Assembly (NCBI RefSeq): GCF_014699135.1
Contig: NZ_JACOFT010000002.1
Location: forward strand, 744,001-808,000
Length of the DNA: 64,000 nt
Origin: Cognatundibacterium aquatile
Lineage (GTDB): Bacteria > Pseudomonadota > Gammaproteobacteria > Burkholderiales > Burkholderiaceae_D
Direction of reading: 5' to 3'
A model generated the notes under the pieces. That model made no database searches and was not told where the DNA came from. It saw only the letters and a program-made list of their open reading frames with translations. This document shows, one piece after another, positions 8,050-15,548 of the stretch. A program made the translations under genes and the position numbers. How positions within the stretch are numbered: position 1 is the stretch's first letter; each line of letters begins with the position of its first letter.

Positions 8050-8409
8050 CTACTTACGAGATGGATATCTACTGCGCTGTGCCTCTGCCAAACTCTTTAG
8101 CTCATGACATGGATCACATAGTCCTTGCTCATTCGTCTCATCATCACGCCCTCCATCACAAAGCGGAACAATATGATCGCGTTGAGTAGCAGGATTGATT
8201 TTTCCATTACGCTTACACTCGGCACAAAGTGGCTCGCGGGCGAATAGCGCTTCACGCATTCTTTGTAAGCGGCGTCCGGTAATTCGTTTTGTTATGTCTG
8301 GTCGTTTAACCCACGCTGGCTTGACATGCTCGTCACAGCGACCAGCCCCATCGCTTACCAACTTGCAACAACCAACAACAGAACACTTCTTAGGAGCAGA
8401 TCTAGGCAT
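8050..8409 (-). CDS. HNH endonuclease adjacent to terminase
   Basis: 119 residues starting at 8409 (MPRSAPKKCS), where a GGAG site precedes the ATG; a longer frame to 8571 would cross the hairpins upstream and is not supported. The N-terminus has Cys motifs (CSVVGCCKLV...GRCDEH). The nuclease core is CAECKRNGKINPATQRDHIVPLCDGGRDDETNEQGLCDPCHELKS, where the DHIVPL His, the N of NEQGLC and the final H of CHELK make the HNH metal finger, closed by two CxxC pairs. Phage HNH proteins beside terminases act with the terminase in specific DNA cleavage and head morphogenesis. Confidence 0.92.
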   Translation of the reverse strand: MPRSAPKKCSVVGCCKLVSDGAGRCDEHVKPAWVKRPDITKRITGRRLQRMREALFAREPLCAECKRNGKINPATQRDHIVPLCDGGRDDETNEQGLCDPCHELKSLAEAQRSRYPSRK

Positions 8410-8421
8410 ATAACTCCAGAC

Positions 8422-8438
8422 GTGCAGACGTATGCACA
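8422..8438. repeat. Near-perfect palindrome (copy 2, intergenic)
   Basis: GTGCAGACGTATGCACA differs from the palindrome at 3364-3381 and 18896-18911 at one base (A for C at 8432). It lies 12 bp upstream of the HNH start, between the late terminators and the first late gene, so a bound protein could affect late transcription. Confidence 0.55.
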
Positions 8439-8451
8439 AAGCACAAAAAGA

Positions 8452-8484
8452 AATGCCCGCAATGCGGCTAAACATTGCGGGCAA
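8452..8484 (-). terminator. Late-leader terminator 1
   Basis: 10-bp perfect arms GCCCGCAATG (8455-8464) and CATTGCGGGC (8473-8482) with an 8-nt loop, followed on the minus strand by ATTTCTTTTT. It lies downstream of the Q-like gene and upstream of the first late gene. Confidence 0.75.
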
Positions 8485-8515
8485 GGGCGACGTACACGCC
8501 GGGGCTAGAGACCAA

Positions 8516-8552
8516 AACAAAAAGCCCCGAAGACGAAAGTCCGCAGGGCTAT
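8516..8552 (-). terminator. Late-leader terminator 2
   Basis: A hairpin with outer arms AGCCC/GGGCT and an inner GAC/GTC stem, followed on the minus strand by TTTTTGTTTT. It is the middle of three hairpins in the 195-bp gap after the Q-like gene. Confidence 0.65.
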
Positions 8553-8572
8553 ATTTTTGCTGGACGTGCAAA

Positions 8573-8591
8573 CTCAGCCTTTTGAGCTGAG
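8573..8591. other. Short hairpin after the Q-like gene
   Basis: Arms CTCAGC (8573-8578) and GCTGAG (8586-8591) around a 7-nt loop, 14 bp past the stop of the Q-like gene. There is no T-run, so it may be a pause or processing hairpin rather than a terminator. Confidence 0.4.
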
Positions 8592-8604
8592 TATTACGGC
8601 ACGG

Positions 8605-9162
8605 TTATCCGGCAAATGAATTTAAATTGTCAACGCGAATTATATCTGGCTTTTTTTGAGATTCAAGTATTTGTTTCATACTGGCCTTTGCACGCCACAA
8701 AATCAACGTCAGATTTTGACGCCCACGCAAGCGTAACTGTCGACGGATATATTCATCTTTGTGCCGATCAATGTACCGCATTTGCATCGCTTTCTTTTGT
8801 TGCGCATCGCCTAACCGCGCCCATGCAGATTCAATCAATAATGCATCTTCATGCATTAGCTCAGACCATGCCTGTTCCTCAATTTGCTGCATGACTGTTT
8901 TCTCTTCGATTAACCCACGCAGCAAAAACTCGCGCCGACGTTCTGCATTACGTATCTCATAAAATCGTTTTGCCCAAAACGTTGATGCAGCAGCAGAACC
9001 ATCTGCAGGCCGATTCAAACAACGCCCCCAATTCTCTAAGCGCTTTTCAAACTCATAGTCGCGTGTACCGATTTCAGAGCGGCCAGATGTAACTGCCTTA
9101 TTCTCTACGTACCCATCTGCATTCAACTTACAAACCAATATCTGTGACCAATCCTTACGCAT
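8605..9162 (-). CDS. Putative Q-type late antiterminator
   Basis: 185 residues, helical and basic. The central part LIEEKTVMQQIEEQAWSELMHEDALLIESAWARLGDAQQKKAMQMRYIDRHKDEYIRRQLRL followed by LILWRAKASMKQILES fits the layout of phage antitermination Q proteins: a helical domain in which a conserved Y..R helix precedes a helix-turn-helix-like end. Its position also fits, as the last gene of the early operon just before a hairpin-rich leader and the late genes. Identification is by architecture rather than a unique motif; an ArpU-like activator is the main alternative. It overlaps the preceding gene by 8 bp. Confidence 0.5.
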   Translation of the reverse strand: MRKDWSQILVCKLNADGYVENKAVTSGRSEIGTRDYEFEKRLENWGRCLNRPADGSAAASTFWAKRFYEIRNAERRREFLLRGLIEEKTVMQQIEEQAWSELMHEDALLIESAWARLGDAQQKKAMQMRYIDRHKDEYIRRQLRLRGRQNLTLILWRAKASMKQILESQKKPDIIRVDNLNSFAG

Positions 9163-9517
9163 ACTTCGCCTCTCTCAAAATTTTACGCAACGCTCTCGCC
9201 CGCTCCCTTGCCTCTTCGTGGTCCTGCTCATCCCGCACTTCAATTTCAATCCCTACGCTGTTTGCAAACTCTGTCGCATCAATCATCCACTGCGGATCGC
9301 GCCTGCTGCATCGATCTGATTCATCCCAGCAAATCACCGATGTCGACGCGGTATCTGGTGTCCCAAACGTCCGATGATTTTCCATTGCAAAGAAATATCC
9401 ACTCTCCCCCGCAATCGCTTTTCTCAGCATGTCATTCACAGCATCCTTGCCCAACTGTTCACGCATACGATCTATCCGGCGCGCAGTCACTGGCATCAAC
9501 GTTCTAAGCGTCGTCAT
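9155..9517 (-). CDS. Hypothetical phage early protein
   Basis: 120 residues that I do not recognise. The N-terminus (TTLRTLMPVTARRIDRMREQLGKDAVNDMLRKAIAGESGYFFAMENHRTFGTPD) and the charged end (VRDEQDHEEARERARALRKILREAKYA) are predicted helical, separated by a loop with two Cys. The start overlaps the 100-residue gene by 4 bp (ATGA), and the end overlaps the Q-like gene by 8 bp, so it is part of the replication operon. Confidence 0.7.
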   Translation of the reverse strand: MTTLRTLMPVTARRIDRMREQLGKDAVNDMLRKAIAGESGYFFAMENHRTFGTPDTASTSVICWDESDRCSRRDPQWMIDATEFANSVGIEIEVRDEQDHEEARERARALRKILREAKYA

Positions 9518-9816
9518 TTCGACCCCCTATCCGTCATTAACAGTGCTTTGCAGATAAAACCGATTACCCTGATACGCTGAAACCCGCATGAATATTGATG
9601 TTTAACAGGGTTAACATGGTTAACATGGTTAATACACACACACGAGAGAGAATCTATTTTTTTATGACTGTATGAAGTGAGGCTGTTTTTTACGCGCACA
9701 TGCGCGAGTGACACTGTTAACCCTGTTAAACCTGTTAAACCCTCATGAACACTGGCTTGCGACGTAACAGCATCAAATAGGGATGGTGAAAACCCTGTAA
9801 TCAATAGTGTGATCAT
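9514..9816 (-). CDS. Small protein encoded across an iteron cluster
   Basis: 100 residues with no recognised domain. Both ends overlap neighbours by exactly 4 bp (ATGA at 9813-9816 and 9514-9517), which is strong evidence that ribosomes pass through this frame. The DNA carries two opposed arrays of 9-bp repeats, which appear in the protein as GLTGLTGLTV and NHVNHVNPV. The coding sequence may matter less than the DNA element it contains. It could also be a chance open frame in an origin; the double ATGA overlap argues against that. Confidence 0.5.
   Translation of the reverse strand: MITLLITGFSPSLFDAVTSQASVHEGLTGLTGLTVSLAHVRVKNSLTSYSHKKIDSLSCVCINHVNHVNPVKHQYSCGFQRIRVIGFICKALLMTDRGSK
9599..9745. 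repeat. Opposed 9-bp iteron arrays (candidate replication origin)
   Basis: The left array (9600-9635) has four units of GGTTAACAT or a variant, and the right array (9714-9740) has three units in inverted orientation (CTGTTAACC, then CTGTTAAAC twice). A perfect 16-bp inverted repeat, TTTAACAGGGTTAACA, lies at 9601-9616 and its complement at 9715-9730. Between them are an AT-rich stretch (about 9650-9680) and the palindrome CGCGCACATGCGCG (9693-9706). Iterons beside a primase-helicase gene are typical of origins, but initiation here is inferred. Confidence 0.55.
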
Positions 9817-12620
9817 TTCGATTCATCCTTGATATTTGCCGCCAGCATGAACGTATTGCACTGCTGAGACAGCGTTTCTCCGGTATCGCACTCAACGTGA
9901 AACACAGTACGCAACCGTTTCTTCTGTACGCCGAGCGTCACCCATTGCCGATCTCGTTTGATCTGGCTATTAATCAGCTCAGAGAACTTTTTCATCGAAA
10001 GCGGTCGGTAATGAAACTTCGAGCAATACACCTCATACGCCTCGTAAAGATGCTCTGCGATACACGAACAATAGGGAAACGCCAAAGCGCCCAGCTTCCA
10101 TTCGAGATAAAACACCTCCCAATCTGGCCGACCAAACTCAATCATTCGTTCTTTGGATTGCGTCATGATCGGCTTCGTGTGCGGCGTAAAATCACCGAGC
10201 GGATACCGTAGTAAGAAGTCATAAAACGCCTCAACAATTTCAGGCACAACTTCCCCATGTTTCTGATTTTTTGTTAGCGCAGCAACCAATTCAGGGGCCG
10301 GATGATTCAACGCCTCCGCGACCAAAAATCGCCTATCATCAGGCTCGATAGGAACGGCCTGAAACTCATTCGACAGCATCACTACATTCAAATGATTTTC
10401 TTCAAAGCGATCATCTTTAAATTTTTGAGTGATCGGTACGTCGCGCCCCGTGATCAGATGCTTCACAAGGCCGAACGAGCTGTACTTATCTTGTCGAGAT
10501 AAAATCTCTTCAAACAGCACATACAGCTTTTGAGAGCGCCACGCAGAGTAGGCTGCGTCTAATTGATTTTGTCCGCCAGTCGCGCCATGCTTTCCGTAGA
10601 TCGGCTTGATCACACCCTCGAAAAACAGACTCTTACCCGTTCCCTGCTTACTGCCAAAGAACAGCAATGCCGTCTGCATTTTTGCGCCCGGATTCTGTAA
10701 TGGATAAGCCAACCAGCGCAGCACCCACACAAAAACATCAGCCCCGTTAGGCTCTGACGAACACAAACTTTCCAGCAGGCGCAGCACCAGTTCGGCCTTC
10801 GCATCATCATGTCGTGGCTTAATCAAAAAGCCCTCAAACATATTGATATGCGTGTCCGGATCAACTCTCTGCGTCGGATCAAAGACCAGCTTATCGTGGT
10901 CTTTTTCCTGTCTCAGCGGATGTTGCAGCCAGCGCGTCGCCAACTCACCACGCGCCAGTGCCATCGCATCAAAATTGATGACAAGCTTCTTCTCAGCATC
11001 CCAGACGGTCTTCGTCCCATACAACAAGGTATAGCGATCCAGCATCTTCGCCATACCATCGTCCCCCGCCCCCTCTGCTGCTTTTGCTACGCCGCGAATA
11101 ATCTTAGGCAGATTGCGCGGGCTAATTGAACGCCGCTCAGCATGAGACTCCCACTGCTTCGCAGCCTCTTTACCAACCATCGCGACAAATGCTGCTCTCT
11201 TGATCCGCAGCTTATTGACCGAATCCCATATATCCGTTGACCCTTGAATCAACGCACAATGCGAAAGCGCCCATGCCATCGGCACCAAACCAACAATTTC
11301 CGCAGCACCTTCAGGAGGGGGCGGGGGAGGAAGCGAATCCACTTGTGGGGCATCAGCAACCCATACAGGGATATCATCACCGTCAGAATCTTGTTTTGGC
11401 TGCTGCGCAGCAGGGGAAAATGGCGGCAACACCCCAGCAGAGGGCGCGGGAGGCGCAACTACCATCAGCTCAGCGCTGGCAGCAGCATTGATTTGTGACG
11501 CTACCGCGTCAAGGGATTCAAGCACATGCAGGTCATTAAAGTCCGTCCACTTTTCGCCATTTCGGGCGCTAAAAGTTGGATGAATGACTGACGCATTCCC
11601 GACCGCAGCAGCAGCCTCATGTGATCGATACAGCCCTGCGTTTTTGAATGACTCTGTTCGTTGCAAGCGGCCTTTGCGCACATCTGATTCAATGTAATCA
11701 ATTCCCTGCGCGTCCTTACGCCACCAAGCGGTCACGTCGACTTTTTCGCCATCCGCAGCTTCATACGATCTGGTCACGCCATCGATCACCGGCTCCGGCA
11801 GAGAGAGATTGAATTGCTCGCGCAAGCGCTCGATGAAACGAGACAACAACAGGTAATCATCGTCTGCGAGAAAGCGAATATGCGCGTTCGGATAAGCGGC
11901 ACGGATATGCTTAGCAACGGGCATCAAATTACCCGCATCGATGGCGCAAACGACAAATGAGCCGGGTGCTGCAAGCAGCACAGACGCGCATGTCGCATAG
12001 CCCTCGCCGATATAGATCAGCTCAGCATCTGCAGGAATATCACCCAGGTGATAAGCAGCGCCGACCTTGTTAATACCGTCGTTAAAACGCTTTTTACCCT
12101 TGCTATCGATCTTCTGCAGACCGCGCAGTTCATCACAACAGCCACCTTCAGAACGCAATGGCATCAGCAAATTTCCATCGCTATCTACACGCAGGCCATA
12201 CGACAACACTTGCTTTTTAACCAAATAGGCATGCGGATGAGCTTCATTATGCGAAAGCGCAGCAACCCACTGCTGACGCGCACGGTTTGCGGCCAGCCGG
12301 TGTTTTTCTTCGTCTTTTTCCCGCTCGATACGCGCCTGTTCGTTCTGACGTTGAATCAGCGCCGCCCGATCTGCATCAGACATGCGCTCTGCTTCACCCT
12401 TGAATTTAATCGCGCCATTGTCGTCGCCGCGATACGTGCCGAATGCACCGCTGACAATAACTTTGCCCGATGGCAGCTCAATTTTCCGAGCGATATACCA
12501 GCTCTTCTTTCCCTTACCAAACCGCTGGATCTTGCCATTCAATATCGGATGACCTTCTGGGAGATTGTTATATCCCTCATCGATCATCTGATTTCTGCAA
12601 ATGTCTTCTGGAGAAATCAT
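9813..12620 (-). CDS. Primase (Toprim)-SF3 helicase fusion replication protein
   Basis: 935-residue phage replication protein. After an N-terminal region with YIARKIELPSGKVIVSGAFG, a Toprim domain lies near residues 195-275 (IYIGEGYATCASVLLA, then ACAIDAGN-like and LADDD). The linker (about 390-460) is rich in Pro and Ala (LPPPPPPEGAAEIVG). The C-terminal half is a DUF5906/D5-like superfamily 3 helicase with Walker A GSKQGTGKS near residue 655, Walker B-like YVLFEEIL and the sensor VVMLSNEFQAVPIEPDDRRF. It would prime and unwind at the origin. It overlaps the upstream gene by 1 bp and the iteron-bearing gene by 4 bp. Confidence 0.92.
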   Translation of the reverse strand: MISPEDICRNQMIDEGYNNLPEGHPILNGKIQRFGKGKKSWYIARKIELPSGKVIVSGAFGTYRGDDNGAIKFKGEAERMSDADRAALIQRQNEQARIEREKDEEKHRLAANRARQQWVAALSHNEAHPHAYLVKKQVLSYGLRVDSDGNLLMPLRSEGGCCDELRGLQKIDSKGKKRFNDGINKVGAAYHLGDIPADAELIYIGEGYATCASVLLAAPGSFVVCAIDAGNLMPVAKHIRAAYPNAHIRFLADDDYLLLSRFIERLREQFNLSLPEPVIDGVTRSYEAADGEKVDVTAWWRKDAQGIDYIESDVRKGRLQRTESFKNAGLYRSHEAAAAVGNASVIHPTFSARNGEKWTDFNDLHVLESLDAVASQINAAASAELMVVAPPAPSAGVLPPFSPAAQQPKQDSDGDDIPVWVADAPQVDSLPPPPPPEGAAEIVGLVPMAWALSHCALIQGSTDIWDSVNKLRIKRAAFVAMVGKEAAKQWESHAERRSISPRNLPKIIRGVAKAAEGAGDDGMAKMLDRYTLLYGTKTVWDAEKKLVINFDAMALARGELATRWLQHPLRQEKDHDKLVFDPTQRVDPDTHINMFEGFLIKPRHDDAKAELVLRLLESLCSSEPNGADVFVWVLRWLAYPLQNPGAKMQTALLFFGSKQGTGKSLFFEGVIKPIYGKHGATGGQNQLDAAYSAWRSQKLYVLFEEILSRQDKYSSFGLVKHLITGRDVPITQKFKDDRFEENHLNVVMLSNEFQAVPIEPDDRRFLVAEALNHPAPELVAALTKNQKHGEVVPEIVEAFYDFLLRYPLGDFTPHTKPIMTQSKERMIEFGRPDWEVFYLEWKLGALAFPYCSCIAEHLYEAYEVYCSKFHYRPLSMKKFSELINSQIKRDRQWVTLGVQKKRLRTVFHVECDTGETLSQQCNTFMLAANIKDESK

Positions 12621-13057
12621 CAGCCGATTACCTCACCGCTTGGCAGCTTGCGCGTATTCCCCATCAGCGACGGGATCTGCAAATGATCGTCCGCTCCTGG
12701 ACGAATCGGCCGCGTATGCCGCAGCCGGTTCACGTCCAGTGCTGCAGTAGAAACGACAGAGCGCGCAGGCACGATCTGGCCCACATATTTTTGAGAGCGC
12801 GGCAGCAGATCGGCAACATGCTTGCCCGCATATTCTTTACCCGCCGATGTTGCCTTCAGAAAGTCATCGCCGACAGTCACATACGCCAGATCAAGCAATG
12901 CCTGAATCACGTACTGGCGAAACGCAAACACACTCTGATGCTCAGGCTTCAATAGCTGCACGATTTCAGAATACCGCGCTGTGCCACCCATACGCACTGC
13001 GTAGCAAATAGCTATGTGAGCCGGTGAGCCAGCACGGGGAACGGATGGATTAGCCAT
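12620..13057 (-). CDS. Hypothetical phage protein, winged-helix-like
   Basis: 145 residues from the Met at 13057, which has an AAGGGG site; a longer frame to 13078 lacks support. The segment SPAHIAICYAVRMGGTARYSEIVQLLKPEHQSVFAFRQYVIQALLDLAYVTVGDDFLKATSAGKEYAG looks like a winged helix-turn-helix fold. The C-terminal part (RLRHTRPIRPGADDHLQIPSL) is loop-rich. It sits between the YmfL-like regulator and the primase, overlapping the first by 8 bp and the second by 1 bp, so a replication accessory or DNA-binding role is plausible but unproven. Confidence 0.65.
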   Translation of the reverse strand: MANPSVPRAGSPAHIAICYAVRMGGTARYSEIVQLLKPEHQSVFAFRQYVIQALLDLAYVTVGDDFLKATSAGKEYAGKHVADLLPRSQKYVGQIVPARSVVSTAALDVNRLRHTRPIRPGADDHLQIPSLMGNTRKLPSGEVIG

Positions 13058-13535
13058 GTTGCTGCCCCTTACGCTCACGCACTGATGCAGCTGTTTCCTC
13101 GCAATACACGCGAAACGTCAATGCACGCAATTCATCCATTATTCTGTGCATACGATCGACAATGGCGTTCAGGTTCTCACGCTCGCGTTTATCGATTTTT
13201 CCGTCTTTTATTGCCGCCTGAAACTGCACTGACAATGCACCTAACTCGGCATACAGCTCATGAAATTTCAATGAGATATCCTCATCGTAAATATCACCAA
13301 GATCCGGTAGATGCATAAACCTACCGCTCGATGCCGAGGCAACTGATTCAGCAAACAGTTTTGTTCCAGAAAACTCTTGCATCAACAATGCGGTTTCAGC
13401 ACCCAGCTCTTGTCCTCTTCTCTCGTAAATACGATTTTCAAGCTGATCGCGTGACATACCAAGTGCACCACACATGGCGTCCCAGCCACCGGGAAATGCC
13501 CGGATCATAGAAATATATGCCTGTCGAAGATTCAC
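13050..13535 (-). CDS. YmfL-family (CII-like) phage regulatory protein
   Basis: 161 residues. The start MNLRQAYISMIRAFPGGWDAMCGALGMSRDQLENRIYERRGQ is the typical YmfL/phage CII-like helix-turn-helix, and the end KIDKRERENLNAIVDRMHRIMDELRALTFRVYC is the conserved helical tail of the same family from e14-like and Burkholderiales prophages. Family members regulate the lysis-lysogeny or replication region, as lambda CII does. It is the first gene of the leftward replication operon. The role is inferred from family and position. Confidence 0.8.
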   Translation of the reverse strand: MNLRQAYISMIRAFPGGWDAMCGALGMSRDQLENRIYERRGQELGAETALLMQEFSGTKLFAESVASASSGRFMHLPDLGDIYDEDISLKFHELYAELGALSVQFQAAIKDGKIDKRERENLNAIVDRMHRIMDELRALTFRVYCEETAASVRERKGQQHG

Positions 13536-13619
13536 AACTTTTCCCCTTTTCTTGTGATTTTTTTATAAACACAGAGCGTCTGACGTAAAATTTCCCATGT
13601 ACAAAAAGCGGAGAAATTC

Positions 13620-13985
13620 ATGTCAGCGCAAAAACAATTTGAGCAACTACTGAAAAGCAGCCATTTTTTTAACGATGTCATCGATACCCATCGGCGCGGA
13701 ACGGCGAACGTCATCAGCGCGGTAGTGCAAGCCATCATCGAAATGGAGCCGTCAGCAAAAGAACCGATCCTGCGAAAACTCAAAGAAGCCGAGTGGCTGA
13801 CTGGCGGCCACAGCGTAGATACCGAAGCCCGGCGCATTACCAAATTCATCATCGACGACATTCAGGCTCCCCGATTTCACCCAAAACCAACCCAGCAAGC
13901 GAAGCAGTTGCCCGCTGCTGAGCAGCCAGCAAAACCGCATCGCGGCGCAAACGGGCAAGGTAGCGATGATGTGCAAAAGGACTAG
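13620..13985 (+). CDS. Hypothetical phage protein between YmfL and Cro-like genes
   Basis: 121 residues on the plus strand with a clear site (GGAG, 8 nt before ATG). Residues 1-85 are helical (QKQFEQLLKSSHFFNDVIDTHRRGTANVISAVVQAIIEMEPSAKEPILRKLKEAEWLTGGHSVDTEARRITKFIIDDI). The tail is Gln/Pro/Ala-rich and probably disordered. The orientation is unusual: it runs against the leftward early operon on both sides, suggesting a gene expressed in the lysogen. I do not recognise the family. Confidence 0.6.
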   Translation: MSAQKQFEQLLKSSHFFNDVIDTHRRGTANVISAVVQAIIEMEPSAKEPILRKLKEAEWLTGGHSVDTEARRITKFIIDDIQAPRFHPKPTQQAKQLPAAEQPAKPHRGANGQGSDDVQKD

Positions 13986-14261
13986 AACTCAGATCGGAAA
14001 GCCGAAGCAAAGGACAACGCCGCCACGGCAAACAAGGACGATGAAGTCGAAGCAAATTAGCCAGAGAGCGGCCAGCTTTCCGAGTGATGCGAGGATTAGA
14101 TTTCGTCATTACCGCGACCTCATACCCGACTAATGCCAACGGCACGAAACAACGACAACAAATGCTGAACGCCAGGTGTTTTAAACAAACGATTCATTTC
14201 AGAGACCCACACCATGTCATCGAAAGCGCCATCGACAAAAATTGGATCAGTAGAGTTGGAC

Positions 14262-14522
14262 TCATGCAGGCTCATGCGAGTCTTCATTTTTTGTGGATCG
14301 GATGTATTCCCAATCGATATTCGGATTCAACTGCTCGCACTTAACAGCACGCTCAGTCAGCTTTTCAATTTTTGGACAATGCTCAGCAGGAACTGGAGTG
14401 CCAGAATTCTTCCAATGGGAAACAGCCCCCTTTGTGACGCCGAGGTGTGCGCCAAGAATTCGCATCGAACCAACCATCTGGATCGCTTTTGTAATTGCGT
14501 CTGTAATTACATCTGTTGTCAT
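14262..14522 (-). CDS. Cro-like regulator, YdaS family
   Basis: 86 residues with an XRE-type helix-turn-helix (MVGSMRILGAHLGVTKGAVSHWKNSGTPVPAEHCPKIEKLTERAVKCEQLNPNIDWEYIR). The VSHWKNSG...VPAEHCP.IE..T...V.CE.L.P.ID pattern is the YdaS/Cro-like family that opens early transcription in many prophages. It diverges from the XRE repressor at 14619 across a 96-bp control region with two inverted repeats, the classical Cro-repressor layout. It would repress the repressor and its own promoter. Confidence 0.85.
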   Translation of the reverse strand: MTTDVITDAITKAIQMVGSMRILGAHLGVTKGAVSHWKNSGTPVPAEHCPKIEKLTERAVKCEQLNPNIDWEYIRSTKNEDSHEPA

Positions 14523-14551
14523 AATTGGCCTTACTTAGTGACGATTCCGGC

Positions 14552-14617
14552 AAGTATAGATTTTATATACTTCAAAGTAAAGCTTTTCTATCCCAATTAT
14601 GTATAGCAGACCTATAC
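14552..14617. promoter_or_regulatory. Divergent cro-repressor control region with two operators
   Basis: Two inverted repeats lie between the diverging genes. At 14552-14572 arms AAGTATA and TATACTT flank 7 bp; at 14601-14617 arms GTATAG and CTATAC flank 5 bp. The half-site GTATAGATTT in the first operator recurs in both arms of the large inverted repeat at 17476-17516, so one repressor may control both regions. The repressor start lies 2 bp after the second operator. Confidence 0.65.
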
Positions 14618-14618
14618 C

Positions 14619-15062
14619 ATGTTGATTATGGAAATGAACATCAATACCGTCATTGCAAAGTGGGTTCGCTCAGCTCGTGAACATGCCGAGCTATCGGGGG
14701 AGCAACTCGGGGTCAAACTCGCGCTAGAGCTTGGAACGGAACGCGGAAATACAAAGGCGAATATCTCGCACTGGGAAAAAGAACGACACCAACCAAGCAT
14801 GCTGCAAATGCTGGCAATCGCGAAGATCACAGGATTAAAGCTGCCGGAAGAATTTGCAGAATACTTAGATACCCCAAACAAAAATGCGCAGGAAATACCA
14901 GGTAGCAGATCAGCAGAAATTTATGCCTTGAGCTGGAATAGTGCTGATGAATTAGAAATGCTATCGCAATATCGAATGCTGACCGACGAAGCACGGTCAC
15001 TCATACGCGATGCCATCAACGATGCTCCTAAAGAGAAAAGCCGAATGCGCGCCATCAGTTGA
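14619..15062 (+). CDS. XRE-family prophage repressor (CI-like, no peptidase domain)
   Basis: 147 residues with an N-terminal helix-turn-helix domain (residues about 8-75: VIAKWVRSAREHAELSGEQLGVKLALELG...NISHWEKERHQPSMLQMLAIAKITGLKLPEEF) and a short helical C-terminal region (ADELEMLSQYRMLTDEARSLIRDAI). There is no S24 peptidase domain, so induction cannot be by RecA-stimulated self-cleavage. ATGs at 14619, 14628 and 14634 are possible starts, none with a good ribosome-binding site, so initiation may be leaderless. It faces the Cro-like gene. Confidence 0.85.
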   Translation: MLIMEMNINTVIAKWVRSAREHAELSGEQLGVKLALELGTERGNTKANISHWEKERHQPSMLQMLAIAKITGLKLPEEFAEYLDTPNKNAQEIPGSRSAEIYALSWNSADELEMLSQYRMLTDEARSLIRDAINDAPKEKSRMRAIS

Positions 15063-15069
15063 ATTATTC

Positions 15070-15094
15070 GCGAATGGATAGAATATCTATTCGC
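15070..15094. promoter_or_regulatory. Operator-like inverted repeat upstream of the second XRE gene
   Basis: 25 bp with arms GCGAATGGATA and TATCTATTCGC (one mismatch in 11) around a 3-bp centre. It lies 13 bp upstream of the -35 of the promoter at 15108-15137, a suitable position for autoregulation by the second repressor. Its half-site differs from the GTATAGATTT type, consistent with a different binding protein. Confidence 0.55.
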
Positions 15095-15107
15095 AATCGG
15101 GCAACTT

Positions 15108-15137
15108 TTGGAATCGAAAATTTAATGCGCTTATAGT
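15108..15137 (+). promoter_or_regulatory. Promoter of the second XRE gene, predicted leaderless
   Basis: The -35 TTGGAA (15108-15113) and -10 TATAGT (15132-15137) are separated by 18 bp. Transcription would begin about 7 nt later, at or beside the ATG at 15144, giving a leaderless mRNA as for lambda cI. Confidence 0.6.
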
Positions 15138-15143
15138 CTGCGC

Positions 15144-15548
15144 ATGAATTTTTCAACGAGACTAGACGAAGCCATGCACAAGGCTGGCTTCAAATCACAA
15201 AGCGCACTTGCGCGTGCATCTGGCGTTTCACAGACGACGATTAACCGCATCCTTAAATCTACAGGAAACAGTGGGCCGGAAACCGAGACGATACGTAAAC
15301 TTGCTGATGCGTGCGGCGTAAGTTTCTCATGGCTTCACGATGGTATTGTTAGCAAAGATCTAGCACGCGGCAAGGATATGACTGACTACTCACTGGTCTA
15401 CCTAACAAGCACTGAATTGAAAATTATCACTCACTACCGCGAGGCCACCTTGGCCGGACAAAGTCTGTTAGAAACGATGGCAGAAGACCTGCCAAAAAAA
15501 TCACCTCCTCTTCCTATTGACGACGCACCCGTTAACGACCAGTCTTAA
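15144..15548 (+). CDS. Second XRE-family regulator
   Basis: 134 residues with a clear helix-turn-helix (residues 1-66: FSTRLDEAMHKAGFKSQSALARASGVSQTTINRILKSTGN...ETIRKLADACGVSFSWLHDG), typical of phage and plasmid repressors. The C-terminal half (LTSTELKIITHYREATLAGQSLLETMAEDLPKK) is a short helical dimerisation-like region without protease motifs. It follows the first repressor in the same direction but has its own operator and promoter. The 3' 48 bp overlap the small antisense gene at 15501-15677. Confidence 0.85.
   Translation: MNFSTRLDEAMHKAGFKSQSALARASGVSQTTINRILKSTGNSGPETETIRKLADACGVSFSWLHDGIVSKDLARGKDMTDYSLVYLTSTELKIITHYREATLAGQSLLETMAEDLPKKSPPLPIDDAPVNDQS

Noticed and set aside
8410-8571. 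N-terminal extension of the HNH frame to 8571
   Set aside because: It runs through terminator hairpins and encodes sequence with no HNH-family character; the ATG at 8409 has a proper GGAG site.
12048-12686. 212-codon frame on the plus strand
   Set aside because: Antisense to the primase-helicase, with no ribosome-binding site and no recognisable protein features.
13849-14109. Minus-strand frame beginning MTKSNPRITRKAGRS
   Set aside because: It would fit the leftward operon and has a weak GAGGT site, but the protein is an Arg/Leu-rich stretch unlike a folded protein and is antisense to the better supported gene at 13620-13985. The rest of 13986-14261 shows nothing else.
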